Positions 25,245 to 35,187 of a DNA stretch of 64,000 bases are shown in pieces. The notes under the pieces were generated by a model. That model did not search any database, was not told where the DNA came from, and saw only the letters and a list, made by a program, of their open reading frames with translations. The DNA comes from Deltaproteobacteria bacterium (GTDB lineage: Bacteria > Desulfobacterota > Binatia > HRBIN30 > JACQVA1), in assembly GCA_016178705.1 (NCBI GenBank), contig JACOST010000013.1, positions 62,001 through 126,000 of the forward strand. Direction: 5' to 3'. Every line of letters begins with the position of its first letter. Position 1 is the stretch's first letter. The translations under genes and the position numbers were made by a program.

Positions 25245-28200
25245 CTAGTCGGCGCCGACGCGGTCGTGATCAGTGACATGGCAGCGCGCCAGGGCTTGTT
25301 GCGCCCGCAGGATGGCTCGCCTTCCCAGCGAGATCGACCCGCTAACCGGTGACTCGTTCACGCCGAGACACCACGCGTTCAGATTTCCCGTGTCGCCGAG
25401 AGCGTTGTCCGAAACCGTGAGGCGCCACGCGCCGGCGGCGTCCTCGCCATCAAAGACACTCAGCGGGTTGTTCGGGATGAAGTCACCGCTGATCGCCGGG
25501 AAGGCGTCGGAACATTCGTCTTCGACCGCGGTCGGCGCCTCGTCGTCGAGCACGGCGACGATGTCCGCACCGCCACACCCGTCCGGCGGAAGAGCCGGCA
25601 GTCCTGGACGATCGATGAGTACCGCACTTGTGCCCGTGTCGACGTGAGTGAGCCGCACGACGAGATCACCAACCCAGTCGTGCGAGATGTCGACCAACAC
25701 GTTCAGATCGGTGATGCCGGCGCCGTTGGCGATGACGATGTCGGAGGCAATCCCGCTCGCGCTATTGTCCGGAATCGCGTCAGGATCGACCAGCGTATCG
25801 CATTGCGTGAATCGGTCGGCAGGCGGCGTCGGCGTTGGCGTCGGCTGCGGTGGCACGTCCGGTCCGTTGGCCTCGAGGCACCAACGGATCAGGACGCCGA
25901 CATCGCCGGTGGCTTCGTCGGCGACCGTCAGCCGCCATTGTCCGGCCAAGTGCTCGCCATCGAAGGCGCTGAGGGAAGCGGACGGCCGCAGGCGGCCGCC
26001 GATGCCGGGAGGAGAGAAGTTGCACGCGTCTTCCGCCAACGCTCCCGCCTCGTCGTCCAGAATCGTGTCGACATTCTCCGCACCGCAGCCATCGTCACTC
26101 GTCGGTTTTCCCGGTCGATCGAGCAGGACGACACGTGTTCCGGTGTCCACGTGCGTCAGCGACACCACGAGGTCACCCACCCACGTATGTTCGATCTCAA
26201 GGCGAACGTTGAGATCGGTGATGAGCGCCGTGTCGCTCAGCGTGAGCGTGTCGTTGATTCCGGTCGCGCTGCCGTCGGGAATCGCGAGCGGAGTCGCCGG
26301 CATGCTGCACGCGAGAGAGACCGTCGGTGTCTTGGTCGGAGTGAGCGTGGCCCGGGTCGCCGTGCCGGTCGCCGTCTTCGTCGGCGTTGATGTTTTGCCC
26401 ACGAACGTGGCGGTGCGGGTTGGCGAGTTCGTCGCGGTCGCTGTCTGTGTGACTGTCGGCGTCGCCGTGCGCATGCTGGTCGGCACGGGCGTAGAGGTCG
26501 CCAACACAGTGCTCGTCGCGGTCGGCGTTTCCGTCGGCAACGGCGCAACGAGGGCGAACAGCGCGCCGCACGCAAACGCGTTCGATGCGGTCGCGCCGAG
26601 ATCGGCGCCGTTGATGTCCCCATCCTCGTTTGCGTCCATCAGCGGGTGTTGCCGGCCGCCGGCGAGCCCCATGCTCGTGGCGGTCAAGTCCGCAGCCGAG
26701 ACGCGGCCGTCGCGGTTGCTGTCGCCGGGGATCGCGCTCGGCGGTTGATTTCCGAAATCCTTGTCGCTCACGCCGCCGCTGCTCGTGATATCGAGGTCGT
26801 AGGTTCCATGCCCGAGGGGGAAAGTCTGGCGGTAGCCACACTGCATCAGTTCGCGCAGCACGTGCCGGCCCGCGGTGAGCCCTTGAAAGAGATAGCGGCC
26901 GTCCGCGCCGGTCACGACACGGGCTTCACCCTCATCGAGGTGTCCGTTCTCGTTGTCGTCGGTGAAGATCGTCCAGCCGGCGAGGCCGGGATCGGTGGAG
27001 TCTCTCCGCGCGTTATCATCGCGATCCTCGAACGCCGCGCCGGGCACGTTGCCGAGGCGGAAGTTGCCGAAGTCGAGGAACTGGAACGACTGCCCCGCCG
27101 CGAGGCGGCGAGGTGCCTGCGCCGGATGGCCAGCGCGCGGCATCATCATCTCGTCACCTTCGACGACGATGTCGGGCGGGTCGGCGCTGGTCTGCACCCA
27201 GCCGGGCTGCGGCACCTCGCGCACACGATAGAATCCGGCGCCGACAACGAAGGCGTACACACCGCTCTCGTCGGTGAACTTGCACTCCTCTTCCGCCTTG
27301 GCGTCGCAGACTCCGTCGCCGCTGCGTGCGTTGTTGAGCACGCCGTCGAGGTTGTCGTCGAGGAAGATGACCCAGCCGCGCAGGCGCGGCTCGCCGACAT
27401 CGCGCTGGCCGTTGCCGTTCACGTCTTCGTACTTCATGCCGGTGAGGATGCTGGCAGGTGTTGGAGTCGCGGTCGGTGTCGGAGTTGGCGTCTCCGTTTC
27501 GGTCGGGGTCTCGGTCTCCTCGGGCGTCTCCGTGGGTGTTTCGGTGAGCTCGTCGGGTGTATGCGTCGGCGTCGGGGACTCGGTGCGTGTCGGCGTCGGG
27601 AGCTGGCGGTTCCCGAAGTTGACTTCGTAGCGCCCATCGCTCACCAGCGCGCCGGTGGTAGCATCGGGAAAATCGCGCGGGCCACCGCCAAACGGAAAGG
27701 TCTGTACCCAGCCCTCTTGATGAACCTCGCGTACCTGCGCCTGTCCCGGACCTTTGAAGATGCCCAGTGGCAAACGGAAGAAATAGTCGCCATCGACGTC
27801 CGTGACGGCGCGGCGCACGCGGCCGAAGGTATCGACGAACTCGATCTTCCAGTTGGGTAGACCGGGTTCACCGGCATCCTGCATACCGTTGCCGTTGCGG
27901 TCGTCGAACTTGCGCCCGAGGATCTTGATGTCGTGGAAGTTGCCGAAGTTGACCGTCAATGATTGCCCGCTGCGCACCGGTACTTGCGGAACGTCGTTGG
28001 GCAACACGCCGTTGGCCGGAAACGTGGGCGTCCAGCCGGTCTGCGTCACTTCGCGGATGACGTAATCCTGGTCTCCCTGCAACGAGTCGAGGGAAATCGA
28101 GATCTCATAGCGGCCATCCGGATCCGTGGTAGCGCGATGCACCTTCCCGAAGGTATCGATGTACTCGATCTGCCAGCCGAACAGCCCTGGCTCATCGGGG

Positions 28201-31200
28201 CCCATGAGACCGTCGCCATCGCGATCGTGGAACTTGATGCCCGTGAGTTTCATGTCGCGGAAATTGCCGAAGCTCACGGCGATCGCGGCGGTCGTGGCGA
28301 TCGGATAGCCTTCGGGGGGATTGGGAGACTGGCCGCTGAAGCTCCATCCCTCTTGCGGCACCTCCCCGACCTGAAAGGTCTTAGTCTCCTTCGGGAAGCG
28401 CTCCTTCGGCACGATGATGACGCAACTGCCCGTGCCGTCGGTGATGCAGGTGGCGACCTCGGCGCCGTAGGCGTCGAGGACAGCGATCTCCCAGCCGGCG
28501 AGTTCCTTCTCGTCGCCGTCGTAGTGACCGTTGCCGTTCTCGTCATCGTACTTGAAGGGCAGCACGACGATGTCGTCACCGCTGACGCGAACTTCTTCGA
28601 CGTCCGCTGGGTCGCTCCCGGGCCCGGTGAGGAAGGGCAGGCACACGTCGACGCGGATCTGACCGTTCCCGCGCTTGAGCCCGGTCGTGGTGGCGGCGCT
28701 CTGGTCGATGGTGACGACCGAATCCGGCGGGAACGTCGACTGCCACTTGGTCACGAACGGAATGTTGGGAATCCTCGTCTGCAAGCGCAGCTGGGTCACG
28801 GTGATCGTTCCCTGGAAGGGATTGTAGGTGAGCTGGATCTGGAAGTAGACGTTGCCGCCGCGGTAGGTGTTGCGATCGCCTTCCAGCACCGCTCCTGGCG
28901 GCACCACGATGTTGATGGGTACGCCGATGTCGGCCAGAATCTTGTCGAGTCCGGGGATGAGTCCCTCGATCTTCTGGCGAAACTTCGTAGCCGTGTCGCC
29001 GGTGAGATTGACCGGATCGAAGGCGAGGACCTGCGGCGGGCCGCTGGCCGCGACCGCGGTCAGCATGGCGACCGCATGCGGCGTGCGGTTGCCGCCGAGC
29101 GGCACCGTGATGGGGCTTTCGAAGCCGCCGGGCTCGTTGCGGATCTCGACCTTGTCGAGCTGGGGGCCGACGATGACGAGCACCGAATCATCGGCTTTGC
29201 CGAGGCAGAGCTTCTCGAGGTTGAGCGTCGCCTGCACGGCCGAGAGCCCGGGATTCTTGGCGGTGACGACGCCGCGGAAGAAGGGCTTGTTGACCGTGAT
29301 GCCGTCCGTGACGGAGATGACGTTGTCCTCGGTCTGCGTGCGCCCGCTCGCCTCTTCCGAATCCATCGCCGCCTTCGAGCTCACCTCGAAATCGAGGAAC
29401 TGACTGGCGATGTACGGCACGCCCTTCTCGACCGCCTTGGCGAGAACGCCGAGCGGGCCCGTCGCGGACGGGATGGCACCGATCACCGCTTGGATTGCGG
29501 TGATCAGGTTGACGTCCTCGATGATGCCGCCGAAGAAGTCGAACCTGATGCTCTTCACGCGCACGAAGCCCTCGCTGCCGATGAAGTCGGCTTCGCCGTT
29601 GCACAGTGGCCCGTGGCTGAAGAGAATCATGGGCGGATCGGCGACCTCCTTGCCGAGCGCATCGGTGATGGCGCCGGATACGAAGTTGAGGGGCGAGACC
29701 GGCTCGATCTCGAGTCCGGTCTGCTCCGCGAGCTTCATGCCCGAGATCACCAAGGCGATATTGGTGCTGGCCACTTCGACGCCGTTGCGCATGCGCACGG
29801 CGCGCAGCACGTTGACGCCGAGGCCTTCTTCGCCAGGCGTGAACTGCACGGTGGTGCCGCCGGCGCCCTGCACCACATCGAGCTTTGCCGTCTTCACCAC
29901 CGGTGCCGTCTCGCCTTCTTTCAACTCCACCACTTTCTGGACGAACTTCTTGAGAGCGGCGTCGAGAACCTTGGGCGCGACGGTGCCCCGAACCCATTGG
30001 TACTCGATGTCCGGATCGTTGCTGACGTCGTGTCCGTTGCTGTCAGTCACTTGAATCGGTACCGGCGCGTTGTCGCACAGCCCCTTACCGAGGATGAGAT
30101 ACGGGCGCAGGGTGATCGCCAGCTTGCAGGTTTTCGGGCAACCGTCACCGTCCAGTTGATTGCCGTCGTCGCAGTTTTCGTTGAAGGGCGGCTTGTCGTC
30201 GAGCACGTGGTCGCCGCACTTCGGCAGGACGCAGAGCACGCGACAGGTGTTCGGTTCGGTGTCGCTGTTACGCGCGCCGGCGTCACATTCCTCGCCGGGA
30301 TCGACGTGGCCGTCGCCGCACAGCACCGGGGTGGGCGTCGGCGTGGAACTTGGTGTCGGTGAGGTGGTGCGGGTCTTCGTGCGGGTCCCCGTCAGCGTGC
30401 TCGTCACAGTGACCGTCTGCGTCGGCGTCCGCGTTCGTGTCACTGATGGTGTCCACGTCACGGTAACCGTGAACGTCTGTGTCGGCGTGATAGTGCGCGT
30501 CGGGGTGAGGGTATGCGTGCGGGTCGGCGTGAGCGTGACCGTCGCCGTTGGGCCGACGTTGTTCGGGGCGATCTTGCTGACGAACACATCGTCGCCGCCA
30601 CTGTTGTCCTGCGTCGGAAGGCCGGCGCGAGGAAAGTCCGTCGATGACGAGTTGCCGACGACGTACGCGTTCCCCGCCGCGTCGATGGCGATGCCGTTTC
30701 CGAAGTCGGTGCCGTTGCCGCCGAGATAGGTCGAGAAGAGTAGATCCGCATGGCTGTGTCCTTCCGGCCGGACCCAGCTCACGAAGGCGGCGCTGCCGCA
30801 GATACTGAGCATGCCGCCGACGACGCAGTCGGCACCCTGGATCGCCTCCTGCACCGGAAAGTCCGGCCAGACGGTCTGGCCGGTGACGTAGGCAACGCCA
30901 TCGGACCGAACGGCGATCCCGCGCACTTGGCCTGCGCCCAGGTAGGTCGAGTAGAGCAATGCCGACCCGGTCTCGTTGAGAACGGCGAGGAAGGTTGTTG
31001 GAACCGCAAATCCACCGACGATGTGAGGGGCGACGGTGTTGAAGGGCATCGCTGGCGGGGGCGGGAATGGCAGGTCGACAGAACTGGTCGAACCGGCAAT
31101 GTAGGCCCGCCCAGTTGGCCCGACCCCGATCCGAAGGTAGTTGCCTTCGAACTCGCTGCCCGTACCGCCGTAGAGAGTCGAGTAGACCGGCGCGCCGGAC

Positions 31201-32813
31201 GGGCTCAGCTTCACGACGAACGCGTCCGCCTTACCCTGCGTGCCGGCCACATGGGTCTGAAAGCTCCCCATGGTGGTCGCAAAGTCGATCGAGTTCGTAA
31301 TGCCCGACGCGTACACATTGGGCGGTGTCTGCGCATCGACGGCGACGCCATAGACCTCGTCGTCGAGCCCTCCGCTGACGTACGTCGCCCAGAGCGTCGC
31401 GCCGTCCGGCCCGAGCTTGGCGACGAAGCCATCCGGGGGAGGGGACGTGTCGTCGTTCTCGCCAATGCGCTGCGGCTGCCACGCGCCACCGGTGGTCGGA
31501 AAGTTGCCGTGGGGGTAGGTGATGCCGCCGACGTAGGCGTTGCCGGAGCCGTCGACCGCGATGGCGAATCCCTTATCGAGCTCGGTGCCGCCGAGCAGGC
31601 GCGAGTAGACGATGCTGTCTCCGGCGGGGCTCAGTTTGACCACGAAGACGTCATCGTAGCCTTTGCCTTTGTCCTGCCCGGGGAAGTCCGTGGCGCAGAC
31701 CCATCCGGTCACATACGCACTGCCGGCCGCATCGACCGCGATGCTTTCGCCGAACGCTTCTACCGAGAACACGCATCCCTTGGCTCCATTGAGCATCGTT
31801 TGGTAGACGAGATGATCGCCCGCCGGATTGAGCTTAGCGACGAACGCGACGTTGTGGGAGTTGTTTGGGTCCGGGCCGATCGGCGTCGTTCCGGTGATGT
31901 AGGCATTGCCCTGCGTATCGACGACGATACCGGCGCCGACGTCGAAGTGGGCGCCGCCGAAATAGTAGCCCGAGTAGATCAACACAGGGTCGATGACGAG
32001 CGGCTGCGTGGGATCATAAGCGCCGAGCGCGAATGCGATCTCGGTTCGTCCTGAATCGGCAGCGGTGCTCGTCGGATCGAGTGCGGCCGCGGCGAGAACG
32101 AATCGCGCCGCAACCGGACGACGGGTGCCACTGATGTCCTGGTACGCCACCGGAGCCTTGAAGGTGAGGTCGCCGTCGGCGAGATGGAGGACGAGGTTGC
32201 CGGTGTCGTCGATGCGCACGACTCCGGCGGTCGCTTCAGAGCCCACGCCATCGACGACGGAGAGTCGGATCCGTCGCGGATCGGCGCCGGGCGCGACGAC
32301 GAAGTCATACTCGAGTTGTCGCTGGTTGCCGTAGAAGACGAGATCGATCCCGGGATAGACGCCCCCGTAGGCGACGCGGCCGAAGTTGGGAATGTCGGTC
32401 TGCCACTGAAGCGGGTCATTGCCGATGAAGTAGTTGGTCGTACCCGGCTGTTGGTTGAGGCCCGTGATTTTTGGCGCGAGGTCGGCGCCGGCGAAACGAA
32501 TGCGAGCCGTTTGCCACCGGTTCTCGCCATCGCCTTCGGCAACCGCGCGATGCGATGGCCGCGACACGAGCACGCCCTTGGCTGTGAGGCTCAACGTGTA
32601 GCCGGGGCCGCGGGAAAGAAACGCAACGTCACCGGACGCCTGCCCTTGGTTCGGTTCAAAGGTTAGCGGCAGCGTGCCGTAGCGGGTCGACACCGACTGC
32701 GTCGAAACCGCAGGCGAAGCAGGCGCGGCGGCGGGTTCGCCGAGACCGCCGAGCGCGAGCGCGGCGATGCAGGATATCGACGTGAACAGCGCTACGCAGT
32801 GCGTGCGAGACAT
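25245..32813 (-). CDS. Giant secreted beta-propeller / SdrD-B / P-domain protein with dockerin-like module
   Basis: The ATG at 32813 has a GAGGAG site and a signal peptide; upstream in-frame codons lie in the intergenic leader. The 2522-residue product contains, in order: a DUF7948-like N-terminal domain (LTFEPNQGQ...); SBBP-type beta-propeller repeats to about 750 (recurring GNAYITG/GNAYVGG); a Thr-Pro linker; a Myxococcus-type Cys-rich repeat (CGDGHVDPGEECD...DDGNQLDGDGC, about 831-893); an unassigned 500-residue region; five SdrD-B/Cna-B-like domains (DxNGNGxxDxGE) from about 1418 to 2018 with a second linker; a dockerin-like pair of EF-hands (about 2023-2085); a third linker; and two proprotein-convertase P-domains (about 2170-2315 and 2338-2490). 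It looks like a calcium-rich surface adhesin. No catalytic residues are seen. Confidence 0.85.
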   Translation of the reverse strand: MSRTHCVALFTSISCIAALALGGLGEPAAAPASPAVSTQSVSTRYGTLPLTFEPNQGQASGDVAFLSRGPGYTLSLTAKGVLVSRPSHRAVAEGDGENRWQTARIRFAGADLAPKITGLNQQPGTTNYFIGNDPLQWQTDIPNFGRVAYGGVYPGIDLVFYGNQRQLEYDFVVAPGADPRRIRLSVVDGVGSEATAGVVRIDDTGNLVLHLADGDLTFKAPVAYQDISGTRRPVAARFVLAAAALDPTSTAADSGRTEIAFALGAYDPTQPLVIDPVLIYSGYYFGGAHFDVGAGIVVDTQGNAYITGTTPIGPDPNNSHNVAFVAKLNPAGDHLVYQTMLNGAKGCVFSVEAFGESIAVDAAGSAYVTGWVCATDFPGQDKGKGYDDVFVVKLSPAGDSIVYSRLLGGTELDKGFAIAVDGSGNAYVGGITYPHGNFPTTGGAWQPQRIGENDDTSPPPDGFVAKLGPDGATLWATYVSGGLDDEVYGVAVDAQTPPNVYASGITNSIDFATTMGSFQTHVAGTQGKADAFVVKLSPSGAPVYSTLYGGTGSEFEGNYLRIGVGPTGRAYIAGSTSSVDLPFPPPPAMPFNTVAPHIVGGFAVPTTFLAVLNETGSALLYSTYLGAGQVRGIAVRSDGVAYVTGQTVWPDFPVQEAIQGADCVVGGMLSICGSAAFVSWVRPEGHSHADLLFSTYLGGNGTDFGNGIAIDAAGNAYVVGNSSSTDFPRAGLPTQDNSGGDDVFVSKIAPNNVGPTATVTLTPTRTHTLTPTRTITPTQTFTVTVTWTPSVTRTRTPTQTVTVTSTLTGTRTKTRTTSPTPSSTPTPTPVLCGDGHVDPGEECDAGARNSDTEPNTCRVLCVLPKCGDHVLDDKPPFNENCDDGNQLDGDGCPKTCKLAITLRPYLILGKGLCDNAPVPIQVTDSNGHDVSNDPDIEYQWVRGTVAPKVLDAALKKFVQKVVELKEGETAPVVKTAKLDVVQGAGGTTVQFTPGEEGLGVNVLRAVRMRNGVEVASTNIALVISGMKLAEQTGLEIEPVSPLNFVSGAITDALGKEVADPPMILFSHGPLCNGEADFIGSEGFVRVKSIRFDFFGGIIEDVNLITAIQAVIGAIPSATGPLGVLAKAVEKGVPYIASQFLDFEVSSKAAMDSEEASGRTQTEDNVISVTDGITVNKPFFRGVVTAKNPGLSAVQATLNLEKLCLGKADDSVLVIVGPQLDKVEIRNEPGGFESPITVPLGGNRTPHAVAMLTAVAASGPPQVLAFDPVNLTGDTATKFRQKIEGLIPGLDKILADIGVPINIVVPPGAVLEGDRNTYRGGNVYFQIQLTYNPFQGTITVTQLRLQTRIPNIPFVTKWQSTFPPDSVVTIDQSAATTTGLKRGNGQIRVDVCLPFLTGPGSDPADVEEVRVSGDDIVVLPFKYDDENGNGHYDGDEKELAGWEIAVLDAYGAEVATCITDGTGSCVIIVPKERFPKETKTFQVGEVPQEGWSFSGQSPNPPEGYPIATTAAIAVSFGNFRDMKLTGIKFHDRDGDGLMGPDEPGLFGWQIEYIDTFGKVHRATTDPDGRYEISISLDSLQGDQDYVIREVTQTGWTPTFPANGVLPNDVPQVPVRSGQSLTVNFGNFHDIKILGRKFDDRNGNGMQDAGEPGLPNWKIEFVDTFGRVRRAVTDVDGDYFFRLPLGIFKGPGQAQVREVHQEGWVQTFPFGGGPRDFPDATTGALVSDGRYEVNFGNRQLPTPTRTESPTPTHTPDELTETPTETPEETETPTETETPTPTPTATPTPASILTGMKYEDVNGNGQRDVGEPRLRGWVIFLDDNLDGVLNNARSGDGVCDAKAEEECKFTDESGVYAFVVGAGFYRVREVPQPGWVQTSADPPDIVVEGDEMMMPRAGHPAQAPRRLAAGQSFQFLDFGNFRLGNVPGAAFEDRDDNARRDSTDPGLAGWTIFTDDNENGHLDEGEARVVTGADGRYLFQGLTAGRHVLRELMQCGYRQTFPLGHGTYDLDITSSGGVSDKDFGNQPPSAIPGDSNRDGRVSAADLTATSMGLAGGRQHPLMDANEDGDINGADLGATASNAFACGALFALVAPLPTETPTATSTVLATSTPVPTSMRTATPTVTQTATATNSPTRTATFVGKTSTPTKTATGTATRATLTPTKTPTVSLACSMPATPLAIPDGSATGINDTLTLSDTALITDLNVRLEIEHTWVGDLVVSLTHVDTGTRVVLLDRPGKPTSDDGCGAENVDTILDDEAGALAEDACNFSPPGIGGRLRPSASLSAFDGEHLAGQWRLTVADEATGDVGVLIRWCLEANGPDVPPQPTPTPTPPADRFTQCDTLVDPDAIPDNSASGIASDIVIANGAGITDLNVLVDISHDWVGDLVVRLTHVDTGTSAVLIDRPGLPALPPDGCGGADIVAVLDDEAPTAVEDECSDAFPAISGDFIPNNPLSVFDGEDAAGAWRLTVSDNALGDTGNLNAWCLGVNESPVSGSISLGRRAILRAQQALARCHVTDHDRVGAD

Positions 32814-32849
32814 CGCTCCTCTGGCGCGGGAAGATACCTCAGCACGATC

Positions 32850-32870
32850 AAAAAAAGCCAGGGCTCTGGC
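32850..32870 (-). terminator. Terminator-like hairpin in the leader of the giant gene
   Basis: Read on the minus strand, GCCAG-AGCC-CTGGC (32870-32857) is followed directly by seven T residues (32856-32850). It lies 37 bases upstream of the giant gene start and would act on transcripts entering that gene, so it could be an attenuator. The stem is only five strong pairs, extended by weak ones. Confidence 0.4.
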
Positions 32871-32928
32871 CTTGGACTTGGTGCGGATCACATGCGATGC
32901 CTGACGATGAGGAGGGCGCAAGGGAGCG

Positions 32929-34107
32929 ATGGAAACCGAGCAGTCGTTCATTGGCTTGCCGAGTAGCGTCTGGCGTGGCGAGCCGTTTCGAATCTTCTTC
33001 CCGCTGGGCGTGGTGCTCGCATGGGTCGGCATCGGCCACTGGCTGCTGTACGCCATCGGCGTGACCAGCAGCTACTCGTGCATGTTTCACGGCGTGGTGC
33101 AGATGCAGGCGTTCATGATGGCGTTCGCGATTGGCTTTCTGCTGACCGCGGTGCCGCGCCGCACCGGCACTCCTCCCGCTTCTGCGATCGAGATCGTGGC
33201 GCTAGCTACCGCCCTCATCACCACGACCGCGGCGGCGGTCGCCGAGCAGTGGATGATCGCCGAAGGCGCGTACGGAGCGCTGTTTGTGCTGTTGCTGCAG
33301 TTCGCCGTGCGCCGTTTCGTCGGGCGCGAAGCGGGTCGCCGGCCGCCCGCGGCGTTCGTGCTGATTCCGATAGGCGTCCTGCAGGGCATCGGCGGCGCGG
33401 TGCTGATCGCGATGTCCACCGCCAGCGATGCGCCGGCGTGGCAGTTGGGGTTCGGGCGGTTGCTGGTCGAGCAAGGCGTCTTCCTGTGCTTCGCCGTCGG
33501 CGTGGGCAGCTTGGTGCTGCCATTGCTCGCAGGCGCTGCGCCGCCGCCGGATCTCGGCTCCTCGCCGCGCGAGACCTGGCGGGCGCTGTTGTACGGCAGC
33601 GCCGGCGTCGTCATCTTCGCGAGCTTGGTGTTGGAACAAGCCGGCTGGCTGCGCGCCGCTCCATTGTTGCGCGCTGCCGTGGTTGCCTGCGGACTGCTCG
33701 CCGGCGGTGGCGCCTGGCGTGCACCCGGCAAGCCCGGCTTGCATCGCCGACTAGTGTGGCTGTCGGTGTGGCTGATGCCGTTCGGGCTGGTTGCCTCGGC
33801 GTTGTCGCCCGACTATCGCGTCCCGGCGCTTCACATTCTGTTCATTGGCGGCTTCGGCCTGATGGCGTTCGGCGTGGCAACTCACGTGGCACTCAGCCAT
33901 CTTGGTCTCGAGCAGCTCGCGCTTGGCCGGCCGCGCGCAGTCATCGTGCTGGGCGCCGGCTTTCTGCTGGCGATGGCTGGACGGGTGGCCGCCGATGCCA
34001 GCAACACCTACTTCGCGCACTTGGGATGGGCAGCGGGCTGTTGGCTCGTCGGCTCGTTGGCGTGGCTCGCCTTCTTTGCCCCGAAATTCTGGCGGCGCAG
34101 CGCGTAG
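32929..34107 (+). CDS. NnrS family membrane protein
   Basis: The ATG at 32929 follows AAGGGAG. The 392-residue protein has about twelve hydrophobic helices. The NnrS signature is present near residue 58: HGVVQMQAFMMAFAIGFLLTAVPRRTG. A later LHILFIGGFGLMAFGVATHVALSH block supplies further conserved His. NnrS proteins are haem- and copper-containing membrane proteins that relieve nitric-oxide-linked iron stress in denitrifiers. No nitric oxide reductase or regulator gene is adjacent. It is divergent from the giant gene and is followed by a hairpin and the diiron operon. Confidence 0.85.
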   Translation: METEQSFIGLPSSVWRGEPFRIFFPLGVVLAWVGIGHWLLYAIGVTSSYSCMFHGVVQMQAFMMAFAIGFLLTAVPRRTGTPPASAIEIVALATALITTTAAAVAEQWMIAEGAYGALFVLLLQFAVRRFVGREAGRRPPAAFVLIPIGVLQGIGGAVLIAMSTASDAPAWQLGFGRLLVEQGVFLCFAVGVGSLVLPLLAGAAPPPDLGSSPRETWRALLYGSAGVVIFASLVLEQAGWLRAAPLLRAAVVACGLLAGGGAWRAPGKPGLHRRLVWLSVWLMPFGLVASALSPDYRVPALHILFIGGFGLMAFGVATHVALSHLGLEQLALGRPRAVIVLGAGFLLAMAGRVAADASNTYFAHLGWAAGCWLVGSLAWLAFFAPKFWRRSA

Positions 34108-34131
34108 CGCAATCTGAACTCGGCGTCAGCT

Positions 34132-34178
34132 TTTTCATCGGCGCGAAAACCCCCTGCCGGAATTCGCGCCGATGCAAA
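34132..34178. terminator. Long hairpin after the NnrS gene
   Basis: CATCGGCGCGAA (34136-34147) and TTCGCGCCGATG (34163-34174) are perfect 12-bp arms around a 15-base loop, extended beyond one mismatch by TTT/AAA pairs. It starts 25 bases after the NnrS stop. The T-run is on the 5' side, so it is not a classical intrinsic terminator; it could still block transcription or stabilise mRNA. Confidence 0.4.
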
Positions 34179-34274
34179 GCCAGGAACGCTGCGCCCGCCA
34201 GCGCATATTACGTCGTACGCCTGGCGCGCGATGTGCTGCAACCTCCTCCAATGTGAATCGCTGACCGCTCACGC

Positions 34275-34289
34275 GAGCTGACTCAGCTC
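34275..34289. promoter_or_regulatory. Perfect palindrome upstream of the diiron operon
   Basis: GAGCTGACTCAGCTC is a perfect 7-bp inverted repeat around one base. It directly abuts the AGAGGAGG ribosome-binding site of the first diiron gene, where a bound repressor or an mRNA structure would control translation or transcription. The regulator is unknown. Confidence 0.35.
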
Positions 34290-34303
34290 AGAGGAGGAGA
34301 ACC

Positions 34304-35176
34304 ATGGCCGATTTCTTGTCCGCCTACTCGATCCAGAACTGGCTCGAGTCCTGCCCGCAAGGGTACCTGATGAACACCGAGTACGGGCACGGCTCAGGCG
34401 AACAGGAGCCCGAGCTGTTGCAGAACAACCCGGTGTTGCATGAAGACACCATCCGCACCACCGTGCAGTTGGTGGTCGGCGAGCGCTGCGCGCTGGCCGC
34501 GTCCTCTGGGCTCATCAATGCCGCCCCGGATGAAGCGAGCAAGCGATTTCTAGCAACCCAGACGCTCGACGAGGCTCGTCACGTCGAGATCTTCACGCAC
34601 CGCCTCTACGACCTCGGCGTCCGCCGGAGCGAGCGCGAGGATGTCATCAAGCGACTGGCCAATCCCAACCTGGTCAAGTTCGCCGAGATCCTGCTCGAAA
34701 AGGTCGACAAGAAGGACTTCGTCGCGGGCGTCGTCGGTCAGAACATCGTGCTCGAAGGCATGGCCTTCAGCGTCTTCGAAATGATGTACGCGATGAATCA
34801 GCCGGTGAACCCGAAGTTCGCGCACACGCTCTCCGGCACCATCGCCGACGAGCGACGTCACGTCGGCTTCGGTGAAAACCGCATCGGCACGCTGATCAAA
34901 GATCATCCCGAGAAGAAGCCCGAGGTCGAGCGTATGCAGAAGGAGATGTCGTACTACATGCTGGCGACCTTCGCCGACGCCTTCCGCAACAACCGGGCAG
35001 CGGCCGAGATGGAGCACATCGGACAAGAGCGTGTCCACGCGCAGTGGCAAGGCGTCGACCTCGGGCGGATGCAACCGGAGGAAATGGAGGATGTCCTCGC
35101 CGATACTGTGCTGAAGGAGTTCAAGACGCGTTTGGGCCGCATCGGCATCGAGTATCAGACTCCAGTCCGACCGTGA
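34304..35176 (+). CDS. Ferritin-like diiron carboxylate protein A (R2-like oxidase/oxygenase)
   Basis: The ATG at 34304 has a very strong AGAGGAGG site. The 290-residue all-helical protein has the full ligand set of ferritin-like diiron enzymes: Glu60; Glu90-x2-His93 in LDEARH; Glu151 in LEGMAF; and Glu183-x2-His186 in DERRH. This is the E...ExxH...E...ExxH pattern shared by ribonucleotide reductase R2, R2-like ligand-binding oxidases and aldehyde-deformylating oxygenases. It has no R2 tyrosine-radical context I can recognise and no neighbouring R1 gene, so it is not the standard reductase subunit. O2-dependent oxidation of an organic substrate is the most likely role. The next gene encodes a homologous partner 11 bases away. 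Confidence 0.8.
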   Translation: MADFLSAYSIQNWLESCPQGYLMNTEYGHGSGEQEPELLQNNPVLHEDTIRTTVQLVVGERCALAASSGLINAAPDEASKRFLATQTLDEARHVEIFTHRLYDLGVRRSEREDVIKRLANPNLVKFAEILLEKVDKKDFVAGVVGQNIVLEGMAFSVFEMMYAMNQPVNPKFAHTLSGTIADERRHVGFGENRIGTLIKDHPEKKPEVERMQKEMSYYMLATFADAFRNNRAAAEMEHIGQERVHAQWQGVDLGRMQPEEMEDVLADTVLKEFKTRLGRIGIEYQTPVRP

Positions 35177-35187
35177 GAGGCGCGGCG

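Noticed and set aside
27963-30362. A 799-codon open frame on the plus strand
   Set aside because: It lies entirely antisense to the well-supported giant secreted protein, has no domain or ribosome-binding site, and arises from the high GC third-position bias.
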